Source: Multivorans sp965232105
GTDB taxonomy: Bacteria > Acidobacteriota > Thermoanaerobaculia > Multivoradales > Multivoraceae
NCBI GenBank assembly: GCA_965232105.1
Contig: OZ246956.1
Location: forward strand, 2,046,001-2,110,000
DNA length: 64,000 bases
Reading direction: 5' to 3'
Shown here: in pieces, positions 53,031 to 61,620 of the stretch
Position numbering within the stretch: the stretch's first letter is position 1
How the letters are laid out: each line of letters starts with the position of its first letter
The notes under the pieces: model-generated
Told to the model about the DNA's origin: nothing
Databases searched by the model: none
The model's input: the letters and a program-made list of their open reading frames with translations, nothing else
Program-made: the position numbers and the translations under genes

Positions 53031-54258
53031 GCGCGTCGCTGTGACCGGGCTCGGCGTGGCGTGCGCCGTCGGCACGGATGTCGAGACCTTCCGGGACAAC
53101 CTGGTCGCCGGCCGCGGCGGAGTGGGCGAGCTCCAGTCGCTCGACACGTCGGCGCTCAAGGTCGGCATCGGCGCGGAGGTCGACGCCGACACGGTGCGCG
53201 CCGGGCTGAAGCGGCTGCGCCGCCGACCCACCGACCGTGCCGTCGACCTGGGGCTGGTCGCCGCGGCGGACGCGCTCGAGGCGGCCGGTCTGATCGACGG
53301 CGCGCCGCCCTATGAGCCGCAGCCTGTGGCGGTCATCCTCGGCACCGGCGCGGGCTCGGCGGAGAGCCACACCACGGGCCACCAGCGGTTCCATGAGCGC
53401 GGCGTGCGGGGACTGCGGCCGTCGACGGTGCCGCGCTGCATGTACAACTCGATCTCGGCGGGAATCTCGATCCACTTCAAGCTGACCGGCATCAACTACG
53501 TCGTCGTCTCGGCGTGCACGTCGGCGACGAACGCGATCGGCATGGCCTACAGGATGGTGCGCGACGGGTACGCCGATACCGTGCTCAGCGGCGGCGCGGA
53601 CGGCTTCTTCGATCCCTTCTACTTCGGAATCTGGAACAACCTGGGCGTCATGTCGCGAAACCCCGACCCGGCCCGCGCCTGCCGGCCCTTCGACGCCGAC
53701 CGCGACGGCACGGTGTTCGGGGAAGGCGCCGGCATGCTGGTTGTCGAGTCGTGGGACCGGGCTCGCCGCAGGGGCGCGCGCATCCGGGGCGAGGTCGTCG
53801 GCTACGGCGAGTCGTCCGACGCCAGCCACCTGACGAGTCCGAGCGCCGACGGCCAGGCGGTGGCGATGCGCGCTGCTCTCGAGTCGGCCGGGATCGAACC
53901 GGCCGACCTCGGAGCGGTGAACGCACACGGCACCGCCACACGCGCCAACGATCTCTGCGAGAGCGAGTCGATCCGGGCGGTATTGGGCGCCGCGGCGGAC
54001 CGGGTCGCCGTTTCGGCGAACAAGTCCTACTTCGGTCACACGCTGGGCGCCTCCGGCGCGATCGAGGCGATCGCGGCGCTGCTCGGCATCGAACAGGCGT
54101 TGCTGCCCCCGAACCTGAACCTCGAGAACCCCGATCCCGAGTGCAACGTGCGGCTTGTGGGTAGCGAGCCGGAGCGCCTCGAGCGTCCTCTGGTCATGAA
54201 GAACAGCTTCGGCTTCGGTGGCAGCAACGGCGTTCTGGTGCTGGGTCCGGGAGAGTAA
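53023..54258 (+). CDS. Beta-ketoacyl-ACP synthase, FabF-type
   Basis: This 411-residue thiolase-fold condensing enzyme has the full Cys-His-His triad: SACTSATNA (~163), NAHGTATRAND (~301) and KSYFGHTLGASGA (~338), plus the C-terminal NSFGFGGSNGVLVL. It extends an acyl-ACP by two carbons with malonyl-ACP, so it is a catalytic KS, not a chain-length factor. Its place between a ketoreductase and an ACP, with an acyltransferase after it, points to a dedicated lipid or aryl-polyene-like pathway rather than housekeeping fatty acid synthesis. Confidence 0.92.
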   Translation: MARRVAVTGLGVACAVGTDVETFRDNLVAGRGGVGELQSLDTSALKVGIGAEVDADTVRAGLKRLRRRPTDRAVDLGLVAAADALEAAGLIDGAPPYEPQPVAVILGTGAGSAESHTTGHQRFHERGVRGLRPSTVPRCMYNSISAGISIHFKLTGINYVVVSACTSATNAIGMAYRMVRDGYADTVLSGGADGFFDPFYFGIWNNLGVMSRNPDPARACRPFDADRDGTVFGEGAGMLVVESWDRARRRGARIRGEVVGYGESSDASHLTSPSADGQAVAMRAALESAGIEPADLGAVNAHGTATRANDLCESESIRAVLGAAADRVAVSANKSYFGHTLGASGAIEAIAALLGIEQALLPPNLNLENPDPECNVRLVGSEPERLERPLVMKNSFGFGGSNGVLVLGPGE

Positions 54259-54295
54259 ACCCGCGGCCGGCCGATCGGCGATAACCTTCCCGCCG

Positions 54296-54550
54296 ATGGA
54301 CGCTGACGCCCCTTCCGAGATCCTCGGCCGGCTGCGAGACGTGCTGCGCGATAGCGCGGTCGAGGAGCGGGACTGGGATGCCGTGGCGCCCGAGACGACG
54401 ATCGAGTCGCTGGGCTTCGACTCGCTGACCATCCTCGACGTGCTCTACGACGTGGAGGAGGAGTTCGGGATCGCCCTGGAGCCAAAGCAGGTCGTGAAGA
54501 CCCGGACGGTCGGCGAGATCGTCGGCCTGCTGCGGCAGCACGGAGCCTGA
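54296..54550 (+). CDS. Acyl carrier protein
   Basis: This 84-residue acidic four-helix protein has phosphopantetheine site GFDSLTILDVLYDVEEEFG; the Ser of DSL carries the arm. The N-terminal helix (SEILGRLRDVLRDSAVEE) and closing helix (TVGEIVGLLRQHG) are typical. It lies 37 bp after the ketosynthase and 27 bp before the acyltransferase, so it should carry the chain made and delivered by these neighbours. It is more divergent than the housekeeping AcpP. Confidence 0.92.
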   Translation: MDADAPSEILGRLRDVLRDSAVEERDWDAVAPETTIESLGFDSLTILDVLYDVEEEFGIALEPKQVVKTRTVGEIVGLLRQHGA

Positions 54551-54577
54551 CCGCAGCGTCTTGTCCTGGCAGTCCGG

Positions 54578-55435
54578 GTGCTCCACCTCCTCGAATACTG
54601 GGCGGCGCGGCTGGCGCTCTTCGGCGTCGACTTGCTGCCGCCGGCCGCCGCCTCCCGCTGGGCCGGTTGGCTGGGTTCGCTGTGGTGGACGGCCGACCGG
54701 CCGCGGCGACGCGTGGCGATCTCGAACATCCTGCGGGCGGGCGTAGCCGGAGACCCGGCGGAAGCGCGGGCGATCGGGCGGGCCGCTACACGCCACATGG
54801 GGACGGTCCTGGTGGAGTCGTTGAAGTCCGCGCTGGTGCTGGACGCCCCGGACCGCGTTCGGGTCCGGATGCCGGACGACGTTCAGGCGGTGCTCGAGGA
54901 TCCGGACCGGGGGCTGATCGTCGTTTCAGGGCACTTCGGCAACTGGGAACTCGCCGGCCAGTGGCTGTCTCGCTACAAACCGGTCGCGGGGATTTCGCGG
55001 CCGATGAACAACCCGCGGGTGCAGGAGCTCGCGCTCAGCCGCCGGCCCCGGCGCGGATTTCGGATGATCCCCAAGTACGACCCGGACCCGAGCCGCTTCC
55101 TGCGCCTGCTCGGCGACGGAGAAGTCCTTGCGCTGCTCGTTGACCAGCACGCCCGCCAGGGCCTCGACGTGCCCTTCTTCGGACACCCGGCGAAGACCCA
55201 CACGACCGCCGCGATGCTGCACCTGGTGACCCGGGCGCCGCTATGTTTCGCGACGTGCCGGCGGGCAGCGCCGATGACGTTCGAGTTGACCCTGTCACCG
55301 CTGATCGAACGGCAGAGGAGCGGCGACCGCGACGCCGACGTGGAGGCGATCCTGCTGGCGCTCAACGGCCTCCTGGAAGAGGCGATCCGGCGCGATCCGG
55401 ACCAGTACCTCTGGGGGCATCGCCGCTGGCGGTAG
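54578..55435 (+). CDS. LpxL/HtrB-type lysophospholipid/lipid A acyltransferase
   Basis: This 285-residue inner-membrane-associated protein has an N-terminal hydrophobic stretch (LLEYWAARLALFGVDLLPPAAA), the catalytic HxxxxE motif VVSGHFGNWELAGQW (~112-126), and downstream family blocks ISRPMNNPRVQEL, LLVDQHARQGLDVPFFGHPAKT and the closing QYLWGHRRWR. It transfers an acyl chain, presumably from the neighbouring ACP, onto a lipid acceptor. The start codon is GTG. It ends the cassette. Confidence 0.9.
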   Translation: MLHLLEYWAARLALFGVDLLPPAAASRWAGWLGSLWWTADRPRRRVAISNILRAGVAGDPAEARAIGRAATRHMGTVLVESLKSALVLDAPDRVRVRMPDDVQAVLEDPDRGLIVVSGHFGNWELAGQWLSRYKPVAGISRPMNNPRVQELALSRRPRRGFRMIPKYDPDPSRFLRLLGDGEVLALLVDQHARQGLDVPFFGHPAKTHTTAAMLHLVTRAPLCFATCRRAAPMTFELTLSPLIERQRSGDRDADVEAILLALNGLLEEAIRRDPDQYLWGHRRWR

Positions 55436-55438
55436 CAG

Positions 55439-56280
55439 CTAGTCCACGCTGCGCAGGAATTCCAGGACGGCCCGGTTCCACTGGCGCGGCTGGTAGAAGT
55501 ACGGCGAGTGGCCGGCGCCCGGGATCTCGACGACGCGGACGTTCGGCAGCAGATTGGCGATCGTGCGGATCGACCGCGGCCTGAACAGGGGATCTGCCGA
55601 GCCGACGACCATGAGCACCGGCATGGTCAGTTCCGCGGCGCGCGGCGCGTAGTCGACGCCGAAGAGCATCGCGCCGATGTCCGTCGGGCGCTCTCCGTTC
55701 AGGCTGCTGATCTGGCCGTAGAGGAGGGACCGCATGGGATCCTCGTCGAGACGACCTTCCGCGCGTGCCTGCTCGCCTTCGGCCCGCGCTTCGCCTGACC
55801 GCAGACGCTCGTAGTCGCCCCGGACCTCGTCGGTGACGAACCCGCCGGTCGTGTCGGCGAGGATGACCGACCGCACCCGGTCCGGGTGGTCCAGGGCGAA
55901 GCGCACGGTTGTCCAGCCGCCCATCGACTGACCGGCGAGGTGGGCGCTGTCTATCTCCAGATGGTCGAGGAGAGCCAGCAGGTCCGCCGCGAAGGCCTCG
56001 GCGTTGTGCCGTCCGGCGTGGTCCGTCGAGTTCCCGAACGAGCGTTGATCCCAGGTGACGACCTTGTAGCTGCGGGAGAAGAAGGCCACCTGCTCGAACC
56101 AGATGGCATGGTTTCCGAGATCAGATCGCCGACCCGCGTGGCGTGGGAGAAGGCTTCCAGCCGCGGCGGATCGTCGGTGTTGATGCGTGGCGGCTGGGCG
56201 GGTACGGACGAGGCGGCGCCCAGAGCGAGAACGAAGAGGAGCGGGAGGCAGACCGGACGACGGATGGGTCGGTGGACCAT
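55439..56280 (-). pseudogene. Exported alpha/beta hydrolase, frameshifted and missing its oxyanion loop
   Basis: A signal peptide (CLPLLFVLALGAASSVPAQ) and NTDDPPRLEAFSHATRVGD lie in one frame. From about 56115 the coding frame shifts to GNHAIWFEQVAFFSRSYKVVTWDQRSFGNS, LAGQSMGGWTTVRFAL (nucleophile Ser), VLMVVGSADPLFRPRSI (Asp) and PGAGHSPYFYQP (His). The catalytic triad survives, but the usual LLHGG segment before GNHAIW is absent and the frames do not join, so a deletion plus frameshift is likely. If expressed, it would be two short products. Confidence 0.7.
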
Positions 56281-56314
56281 GTGCGGGACCCTTCAGCGGG
56301 GTTAGAGTGGCTGA

Positions 56315-58657
56315 ATGAGGCGGGAGCCCAATCCTCGCATGCTCTCCTGCCTGGTCTGGCTGCTCCCCCTGTTGCTGGCGCAGCCGGCCTCCGCTTTCGG
56401 GATCGGTTCCCCGAAGTCTGCCGGTCAGGCGACCGGGAACGGCGAAGAGGAGCAGCCGCAAGCCGAAGGGCCGTTCACCGAGGAGATTGACGTGTTCGGT
56501 CTCGCCCCCCTGGATCATGAGGGCGAGTCGGCCGATCGTGTGCCCTGGACGGTCCATCGCGTTTCGACCGAGGTGCTGGACCGGTCGGCGGTTTCCGGCG
56601 TGGGCGCTCTGCTCGAAGCGGAGTTGCCCGGAGTTCACCTCGCGCCGGCCCAGGGAAGCGCGCTCCAGGCCGACGTGCTCTACCGGGGCTTCGGCGCCTC
56701 GCCGCTCCTGGGTGCAAACCAGGGCCTCTCGGTCTACGAGGACGGCGTCCGCGTCAACGAGGTCTTCGGCGACGTGGTGGGCTGGGACCTCGTGCCGACG
56801 TTCGCGGCGGACCGAGTCGAGCTCGTACCGGGGGCGAACCCGATGTTCGGCCTGAACACACTCGGCGGAGCGATCGCTCTGACCACGCGGAGCGGGTTCG
56901 ATTCGGAGCGGGTCGACCTGACGATCGAGGCCGGTTCGTTCCGTCGCCGCGCCGGTGAACTGAGCGCCGGCGGCGCGTTCGGCTCCGGGAAGAGCCTCGG
57001 CTGGTTCGCCGGCGCGCGGTCGTTCGAGGAGGACGGCTGGCGCGACTTCTCGCCCAGCTCGCTGCGGCAGGCGCTTCTGAAGCTCTCGCAGCGCGGCGAG
57101 GGCGGGCACCTGGAGTTCACCCTGGGCGTCGCGGACAACGAGCTGATCGGCAACGGCGTCGTGCCCGTGGAACTACTCGAAACAGATCGCAGCGAGGTGT
57201 TCACGCATCCCGACCGCACGGGCAACGACCTGTTCTTCCCGCGTCTGCGGGTGGGCCGGCTGTTTGGCCAGAGCCTCGAACTCGAGGCGCAGGTCTATCT
57301 CCGCGGCAACGACGTCGACACCTACAACGCCGACGCGTTCGAGGGCGATGACGATGACGACGATGACGACGACGATGATCTGGATCACGACGATGATGAC
57401 GAGCGAGGCAACGGCGATCTCGACGACTTCGACGCGGTGAACAACCGGAGCCGCACCGAGCAGGAAGGCTGGGGCGGCTCGATCCAGCTCTCCGGGCTGT
57501 CGGAGTCGGGCCGCTGGCTCGCCGGCGCCTCGTGGGACGGCGGCCGGGCCGACTTCGACTTCGAGACCGAGCTTGCCCGACTGACCGCCACGAGGACGAC
57601 CGTCGGGACCGGCGTGCTGCTGCCCGGCGCCGAAGTGGGGCTGCGCGCCGAGACGGGGCACTACGGCCTGTGGGCGCTTCGGCACTGGACGACAGCCGGA
57701 GACCGGCTGACCTGGACGCTCCAGGCCCGCTACAACGACAGCCGAATCGAGCTGGACGATCAACTCGGCACGGCGCTCGACGGCGATCACGGCTTCTCGC
57801 GGCTCTTGCCGTCGGCGGGCTTCGTCTGGGAGGCGAGCGCGCGGGAACGGTCGTCCGTGCTGCTGTTCGGCAACGTGTCCCGATCGGCCCGGGTGCCGAC
57901 GCCGGTCGAGCTGACCTGCGCGGACCCGGACGACCCCTGCCGGCTGCCGAACGCCTTCGTCGCCGACCCGCCGCTCGACCAGGTGGTGACGACGAGCGCG
58001 GAGGTCGGCCTGCGCGGCAGCCGCGGTTCCGTGCGCTGGAGCGCGGCCCTCTTCCACAGCGACAGCAAGGGCGACATCGTCTTCGTCTCCAGTGGCGCCG
58101 GGACGAGCGCCGGGTACTTCACGAACGTCGACGCGACTCGCCGGCAGGGCCTGGAGCTGTGGGTGCGCGGCCGGAGCGGTCCGGTGAACTGGGACGCGTC
58201 CTGGACGCTGCTCGATGCGACTCTCCAGGATCGGCTGACGCTGTCGAGTCCGCCTCACCCGTTTGCCGAGGAGGGTGAGATCGAAGTCGAACCCGGCGAT
58301 TTCATTCCCGGCGTGCCGCGGCGGCAGTTCCGGGCCGGCGCGGACTTGACGGTTGGCGAGCGCGTCGTGCTCGGCGCGCGCCTGCTCGGCGATTCCACCC
58401 GCTACCTGCGCGGCGACGAGGCGAACCTGCTGGAGCCGGTCGGCTCGGCGTGGCGGGGCGACCTCTGGAGCCGAATCGGACTCACCCCTTCGCTCGACCT
58501 CGATCTCGAAGTGTCCAACGTGACGGATCGCGAGGTCGAGACCTTCGGGGCGCTCGGCGAACCGGACGAGGTCCTCGGCGACGACTTCGAAGATCCGCGC
58601 TTCCTGAGCCCCGGGGAGCCGCGGGCGTTCCGGGCATCGCTGCGGCTGCGGTTCTGA
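56315..58657 (+). CDS. TonB-dependent outer-membrane receptor
   Basis: This 780-residue protein has a signal peptide (MLSCLVWLLPLLLAQPASA), a plug domain (~70-190: VPWTVHRVSTEVLDRSAVSGVGALL, VLYRGFGASPLLGANQGLSVYEDGVRVNEVFGD, NPMFGLNTLGGAIALTT) and a 22-strand barrel ending in the outer-membrane signature RAFRASLRLRF. It imports a scarce ligand using the TonB system. A run of 11 Asp followed by LDHDDDDE (~344-365) sits in a predicted surface loop between barrel strands. No TonB box is obvious. Neighbouring genes do not name the ligand. Confidence 0.92.
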   Translation: MRREPNPRMLSCLVWLLPLLLAQPASAFGIGSPKSAGQATGNGEEEQPQAEGPFTEEIDVFGLAPLDHEGESADRVPWTVHRVSTEVLDRSAVSGVGALLEAELPGVHLAPAQGSALQADVLYRGFGASPLLGANQGLSVYEDGVRVNEVFGDVVGWDLVPTFAADRVELVPGANPMFGLNTLGGAIALTTRSGFDSERVDLTIEAGSFRRRAGELSAGGAFGSGKSLGWFAGARSFEEDGWRDFSPSSLRQALLKLSQRGEGGHLEFTLGVADNELIGNGVVPVELLETDRSEVFTHPDRTGNDLFFPRLRVGRLFGQSLELEAQVYLRGNDVDTYNADAFEGDDDDDDDDDDDLDHDDDDERGNGDLDDFDAVNNRSRTEQEGWGGSIQLSGLSESGRWLAGASWDGGRADFDFETELARLTATRTTVGTGVLLPGAEVGLRAETGHYGLWALRHWTTAGDRLTWTLQARYNDSRIELDDQLGTALDGDHGFSRLLPSAGFVWEASARERSSVLLFGNVSRSARVPTPVELTCADPDDPCRLPNAFVADPPLDQVVTTSAEVGLRGSRGSVRWSAALFHSDSKGDIVFVSSGAGTSAGYFTNVDATRRQGLELWVRGRSGPVNWDASWTLLDATLQDRLTLSSPPHPFAEEGEIEVEPGDFIPGVPRRQFRAGADLTVGERVVLGARLLGDSTRYLRGDEANLLEPVGSAWRGDLWSRIGLTPSLDLDLEVSNVTDREVETFGALGEPDEVLGDDFEDPRFLSPGEPRAFRASLRLRF
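57347..57400 (+). repeat. GAT/GAC codon repeat inside the receptor gene
   Basis: Eleven consecutive Asp codons of mixed GAT and GAC, then CTG GAT CAC, then four more Asp codons. Because units are triplets, length change would alter the loop and not the frame. Confidence 0.85.
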
Positions 58658-58699
58658 GGCACGCCCTCCGGTTCACGGCTTCGGCCTTTTCATCCCATG

Positions 58700-59054
58700 A
58701 GGACCCGCAGGACCGTCTCGAAGCGCTCTACTGCCGGGCCGGACCGAGCTGGGCGAGCCGCATGGGCCGGTGGGAGCTGCTGGAGGTTCCCGCGCAGGCC
58801 CAGAGGCGATCGACGCGCGTGGCGCCGTCGTCATGCCGCCGAGCGGTGCGCAGGAGTCGCCGCACGGCCGGGTCTCGCTGCTCTACGACCTCGATGCGGA
58901 CCCGGCCGAGGGCACGAACCTCGCCGGGACTTTCCCGGAGCGCCTGCGGGATCGCCTCGAACGGTGGAACACCTCACTTGCTCCGTCCGCCTGGCGAGCG
59001 TCTAGGTCCACGATCGGCGAGATGGCCGGCGCTCTCGTTCAGTTGTTCTTCTAG
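58700..59054 (+). pseudogene. 3' remnant of a sulfatase gene
   Basis: Two frames together give a sulfatase tail: ALYCRAGPSWASRMGRWELLEVP, then GPEAIDARGAVVMPPSGAQE and HGRVSLLYDLDADPAEGTNLAGTFPERLRDRLERWNTSL. The LYDLDADPxExxNLA block is the standard end of sulfatases (compare VYDLEADPHELVNLA in the intact gene at 12259). The catalytic half is missing and a frameshift separates the pieces. It follows the TonB receptor directly; receptor plus sulfatase is a common pairing in glycan use. Confidence 0.65.
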
Positions 59055-59142
59055 AGTTAGGACCGTGGGCCTCGCGTGTGGGCGCGTAGTGCGGTTGTCG
59101 TGGCGACTCCGTGGTTCAGCGGTGACTCGTGAAGCTGCGATT

Positions 59143-61620
59143 TCACGCTTCGACCGACACGGCGATCTGATTGGCTACCTCGGTGTAGAGGTCCACATCC
59201 GTGTCGGGAGCGCGGATGCTGACGGCCAAAGCGTAGCGCGCGCTACGGTTGGCGCAGCCGAGCCGGTCGCGCGTGCGCCACCAGCCGATCGTTGGGAAGA
59301 CGGCGACCTGGGCTCGGCTTGCAAGTTCGGCGGCGGTGCCGTGCCAGATGTCCGAGTGCAAGGATCCGCGGTGCCGGTTGTCCGTGCCGAGAAGCCAGTG
59401 TGGGTCTGAAGACGCGGGGTTTGGCCCTTGCCGTTCGACGGCGGCGTTGATTCGGGCGCGAAAGGCACCGGGGGTTTCGGTCGGGCGCTTGACGTCGAAG
59501 CGCAGCCCGTGGGACCGATAGCGGTAGCGGGAATTGCCCCGCTCGGACGGGTTGGGCTCGATGAAGTATGAAAGCGTGACGCGCATGTCGACCTGGGTGT
59601 CGCCGAGGGACTCGAGTGCGTCGTGTGGCCAGGGCAGGCGGTGGAGGTGCATGTCCTGGGTGGTGGGACGTTTGCCGCGTTCCTTCCGGAACGGTTGCAG
59701 GGTGCCCTGGACCACGAGGGTCAAGGAGTTGGCGACGGTCCAGAGCGCCCGTCCGAGGTCGGGGACACCGAAGCCGCACCGCTGGACGAGCTGGCGGTAG
59801 TGCCGCTTGGCATGGTGGAGCGGCAGGTGCGCCTGCCGCATGGCAGGGGTCCATTCCGCCGAATGGACGATCAACGCACGGACAGTCTCGGGCCAAAGTG
59901 CGGGGTAGGTGGCCATGATCTGCGCGGCCATACGCGCGGCCAGGGCCGTCGCGGCGCTGGTGGCGTTAGTGGTCGTGAAGAGGCGATTCGCCGGCTCGTG
60001 GTGGGTAGTAAGAAGGCTGAGGCTGGGCATGGTAACGGCGCCCATCGGGTCGGCGGCGGCGTTGCCGCCTTCGAGGACGATGTCCGGTTTCAGGGGCCAC
60101 TGGCGCTGCCAACCTAGGGCCGTCGTGCTGAACGGGCTCAAACCCCCGTTGGGCGCTATGGGTTCGTAGTCCTCGGTGTCGGGCTCGGTGATGTGGGTCA
60201 GGTTCGTGCAGGCGCCGACAGTCAGAGCGTTCCACGCCTGGGCGGGGTCGTGGATGCCGTCGGAATCGTTGCTGTCGGGGTACAGCTCCCAGTCCGCGTT
60301 GTCCTTTACGTTGCCAGCCGACACGACGAGCAGTCGGGGCGTGTCGCCCTGGTTTTCGCTGTCGGCGGCTAGGGCGTCGACTGTCGCCGACCATCCCGTT
60401 GGGCGGCCCCGGTCGCGGTTGTCTCTGGCCGTGATGGCCATGCCGAACACGCGGGGGCGTGCGGGATGGTCGAGCTCGGGGCGAGAGACGGCTTCGGCGG
60501 TGAGGTTGCCGTGGTGGCGGGAGTCCGTTCCGTTGGTGCCGTCGTCGCGTAGGAGCTTTACGGACTCCAGGCGGTGTTCGATCTCGATGTCGCCACTGCC
60601 GTCGAGGAGCTCGGTGAGATTGCCGGCGATGGCGAGCCCCGCCATCTCGGTGCCGTGGCCGGCGTCGTCGTTGGTGCCCCAGGCAGGCTCGACGCTGTGG
60701 AGGTCGGGGGTGCCGAGGACGTGGCGAATGAGCGGGTGTCCTCGGTTGATGCCGGTGTCGAGGAGGCAAACGTGCGGTGCCTCCGGGCCGCCGTTGAAGT
60801 TCGTGCGCTCGAGCAGGTGGTCCACCCAGGCCGACTGTTCGTCGAGCGCTAGCGAGTCGAAGAAATCCGCCGTCTCCTTGGCGCGGCGCAGTTCAGCGAT
60901 GCTGTTGAGGGTTGCGACGGACTGCTGGATGGCGGCCAGGGACGTGCGGGCCACAAGGACGCTGCGCTCAGGGAAACGCAGTTCCCCCGGGGAAACGTGC
61001 ATGCCGAGGGACGCGGCACGTTCCCGGAAGGCGTCGATCGCGGCCTCACGGTCGTGGCCGACGGGGATCCAGATTTCACAGGCGAACGGTTCGGTGTCGT
61101 TTTCGGGAAACGCCCTGTCGTCGTCGGTCCACAGGGCGCGGACGCTGGCGGAGCGGATGGCCTCGATGGCGTCGAGCAGTCTGCGGTTGTCGCGGGGACG
61201 GCCTAGCCGATCCTCGCGGTAGTCGAGATAGTCCCTGATGAGCTTCTCGAAGTGTTCGAGCTTTCCGGTCGGAACGAAGACCGTGGCGTAGGTCGTCTCG
61301 TCGCGATGGCGGACGTTGCGCAGTTCGATGCCCTGGTTCTCTCGCGAGAGGCTCTCGAAGGCGAGATCCACGTCCGGGAAGCTCTGGAACTCGACCTGGA
61401 TGCCGAGACCGGCTTTCGGATCCTCGGCGTCGAAGGCCGCGGCTTCGGAGTCCGCGCGAACGTCGCCCAGTTGGGCCCTTAGAGCGGCGGCGTGCTCCCC
61501 GCGGTCGCGGGCGGGGACGCTCAGACCGCCCCCGCCGCCACCGCGGACGCGGTAGGTTTCCGTGTCTGTGAAGCCCTCGAGGATGAAATGTCGATGGGTC
61601 TCCGTATCCCCGTTCGCCAT
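59143..61620 (-). CDS. S8 subtilisin-like protease, partner of an AAA+ ATPase
   Basis: This 825-residue protein has no signal peptide and is therefore cytoplasmic. After a ~270-residue N-terminal region of unknown fold comes a subtilase domain with Asp in VCLLDTGIN (~290), His in DAGHGTEMAGL (~323), an oxyanion/Asn region in LLVVSAGN, and Ser in TTNATSAATALAARMAA (~553). The C-terminal ~200 residues are a predicted beta-rich domain. The start directly follows the ATPase stop (TAG-ATG), so the two are coupled. Paired cytoplasmic AAA+/subtilase genes are found in bacterial conflict loci; a defence role is inferred from this pairing. Confidence 0.88.
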   Translation of the reverse strand: MANGDTETHRHFILEGFTDTETYRVRGGGGGGLSVPARDRGEHAAALRAQLGDVRADSEAAAFDAEDPKAGLGIQVEFQSFPDVDLAFESLSRENQGIELRNVRHRDETTYATVFVPTGKLEHFEKLIRDYLDYREDRLGRPRDNRRLLDAIEAIRSASVRALWTDDDRAFPENDTEPFACEIWIPVGHDREAAIDAFRERAASLGMHVSPGELRFPERSVLVARTSLAAIQQSVATLNSIAELRRAKETADFFDSLALDEQSAWVDHLLERTNFNGGPEAPHVCLLDTGINRGHPLIRHVLGTPDLHSVEPAWGTNDDAGHGTEMAGLAIAGNLTELLDGSGDIEIEHRLESVKLLRDDGTNGTDSRHHGNLTAEAVSRPELDHPARPRVFGMAITARDNRDRGRPTGWSATVDALAADSENQGDTPRLLVVSAGNVKDNADWELYPDSNDSDGIHDPAQAWNALTVGACTNLTHITEPDTEDYEPIAPNGGLSPFSTTALGWQRQWPLKPDIVLEGGNAAADPMGAVTMPSLSLLTTHHEPANRLFTTTNATSAATALAARMAAQIMATYPALWPETVRALIVHSAEWTPAMRQAHLPLHHAKRHYRQLVQRCGFGVPDLGRALWTVANSLTLVVQGTLQPFRKERGKRPTTQDMHLHRLPWPHDALESLGDTQVDMRVTLSYFIEPNPSERGNSRYRYRSHGLRFDVKRPTETPGAFRARINAAVERQGPNPASSDPHWLLGTDNRHRGSLHSDIWHGTAAELASRAQVAVFPTIGWWRTRDRLGCANRSARYALAVSIRAPDTDVDLYTEVANQIAVSVEA

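Noticed and set aside
57347..57400. Codon repeat as an on/off phase-variation switch
   Set aside because: Units are triplets and imperfect (mixed GAT/GAC), so slippage would not change the frame.
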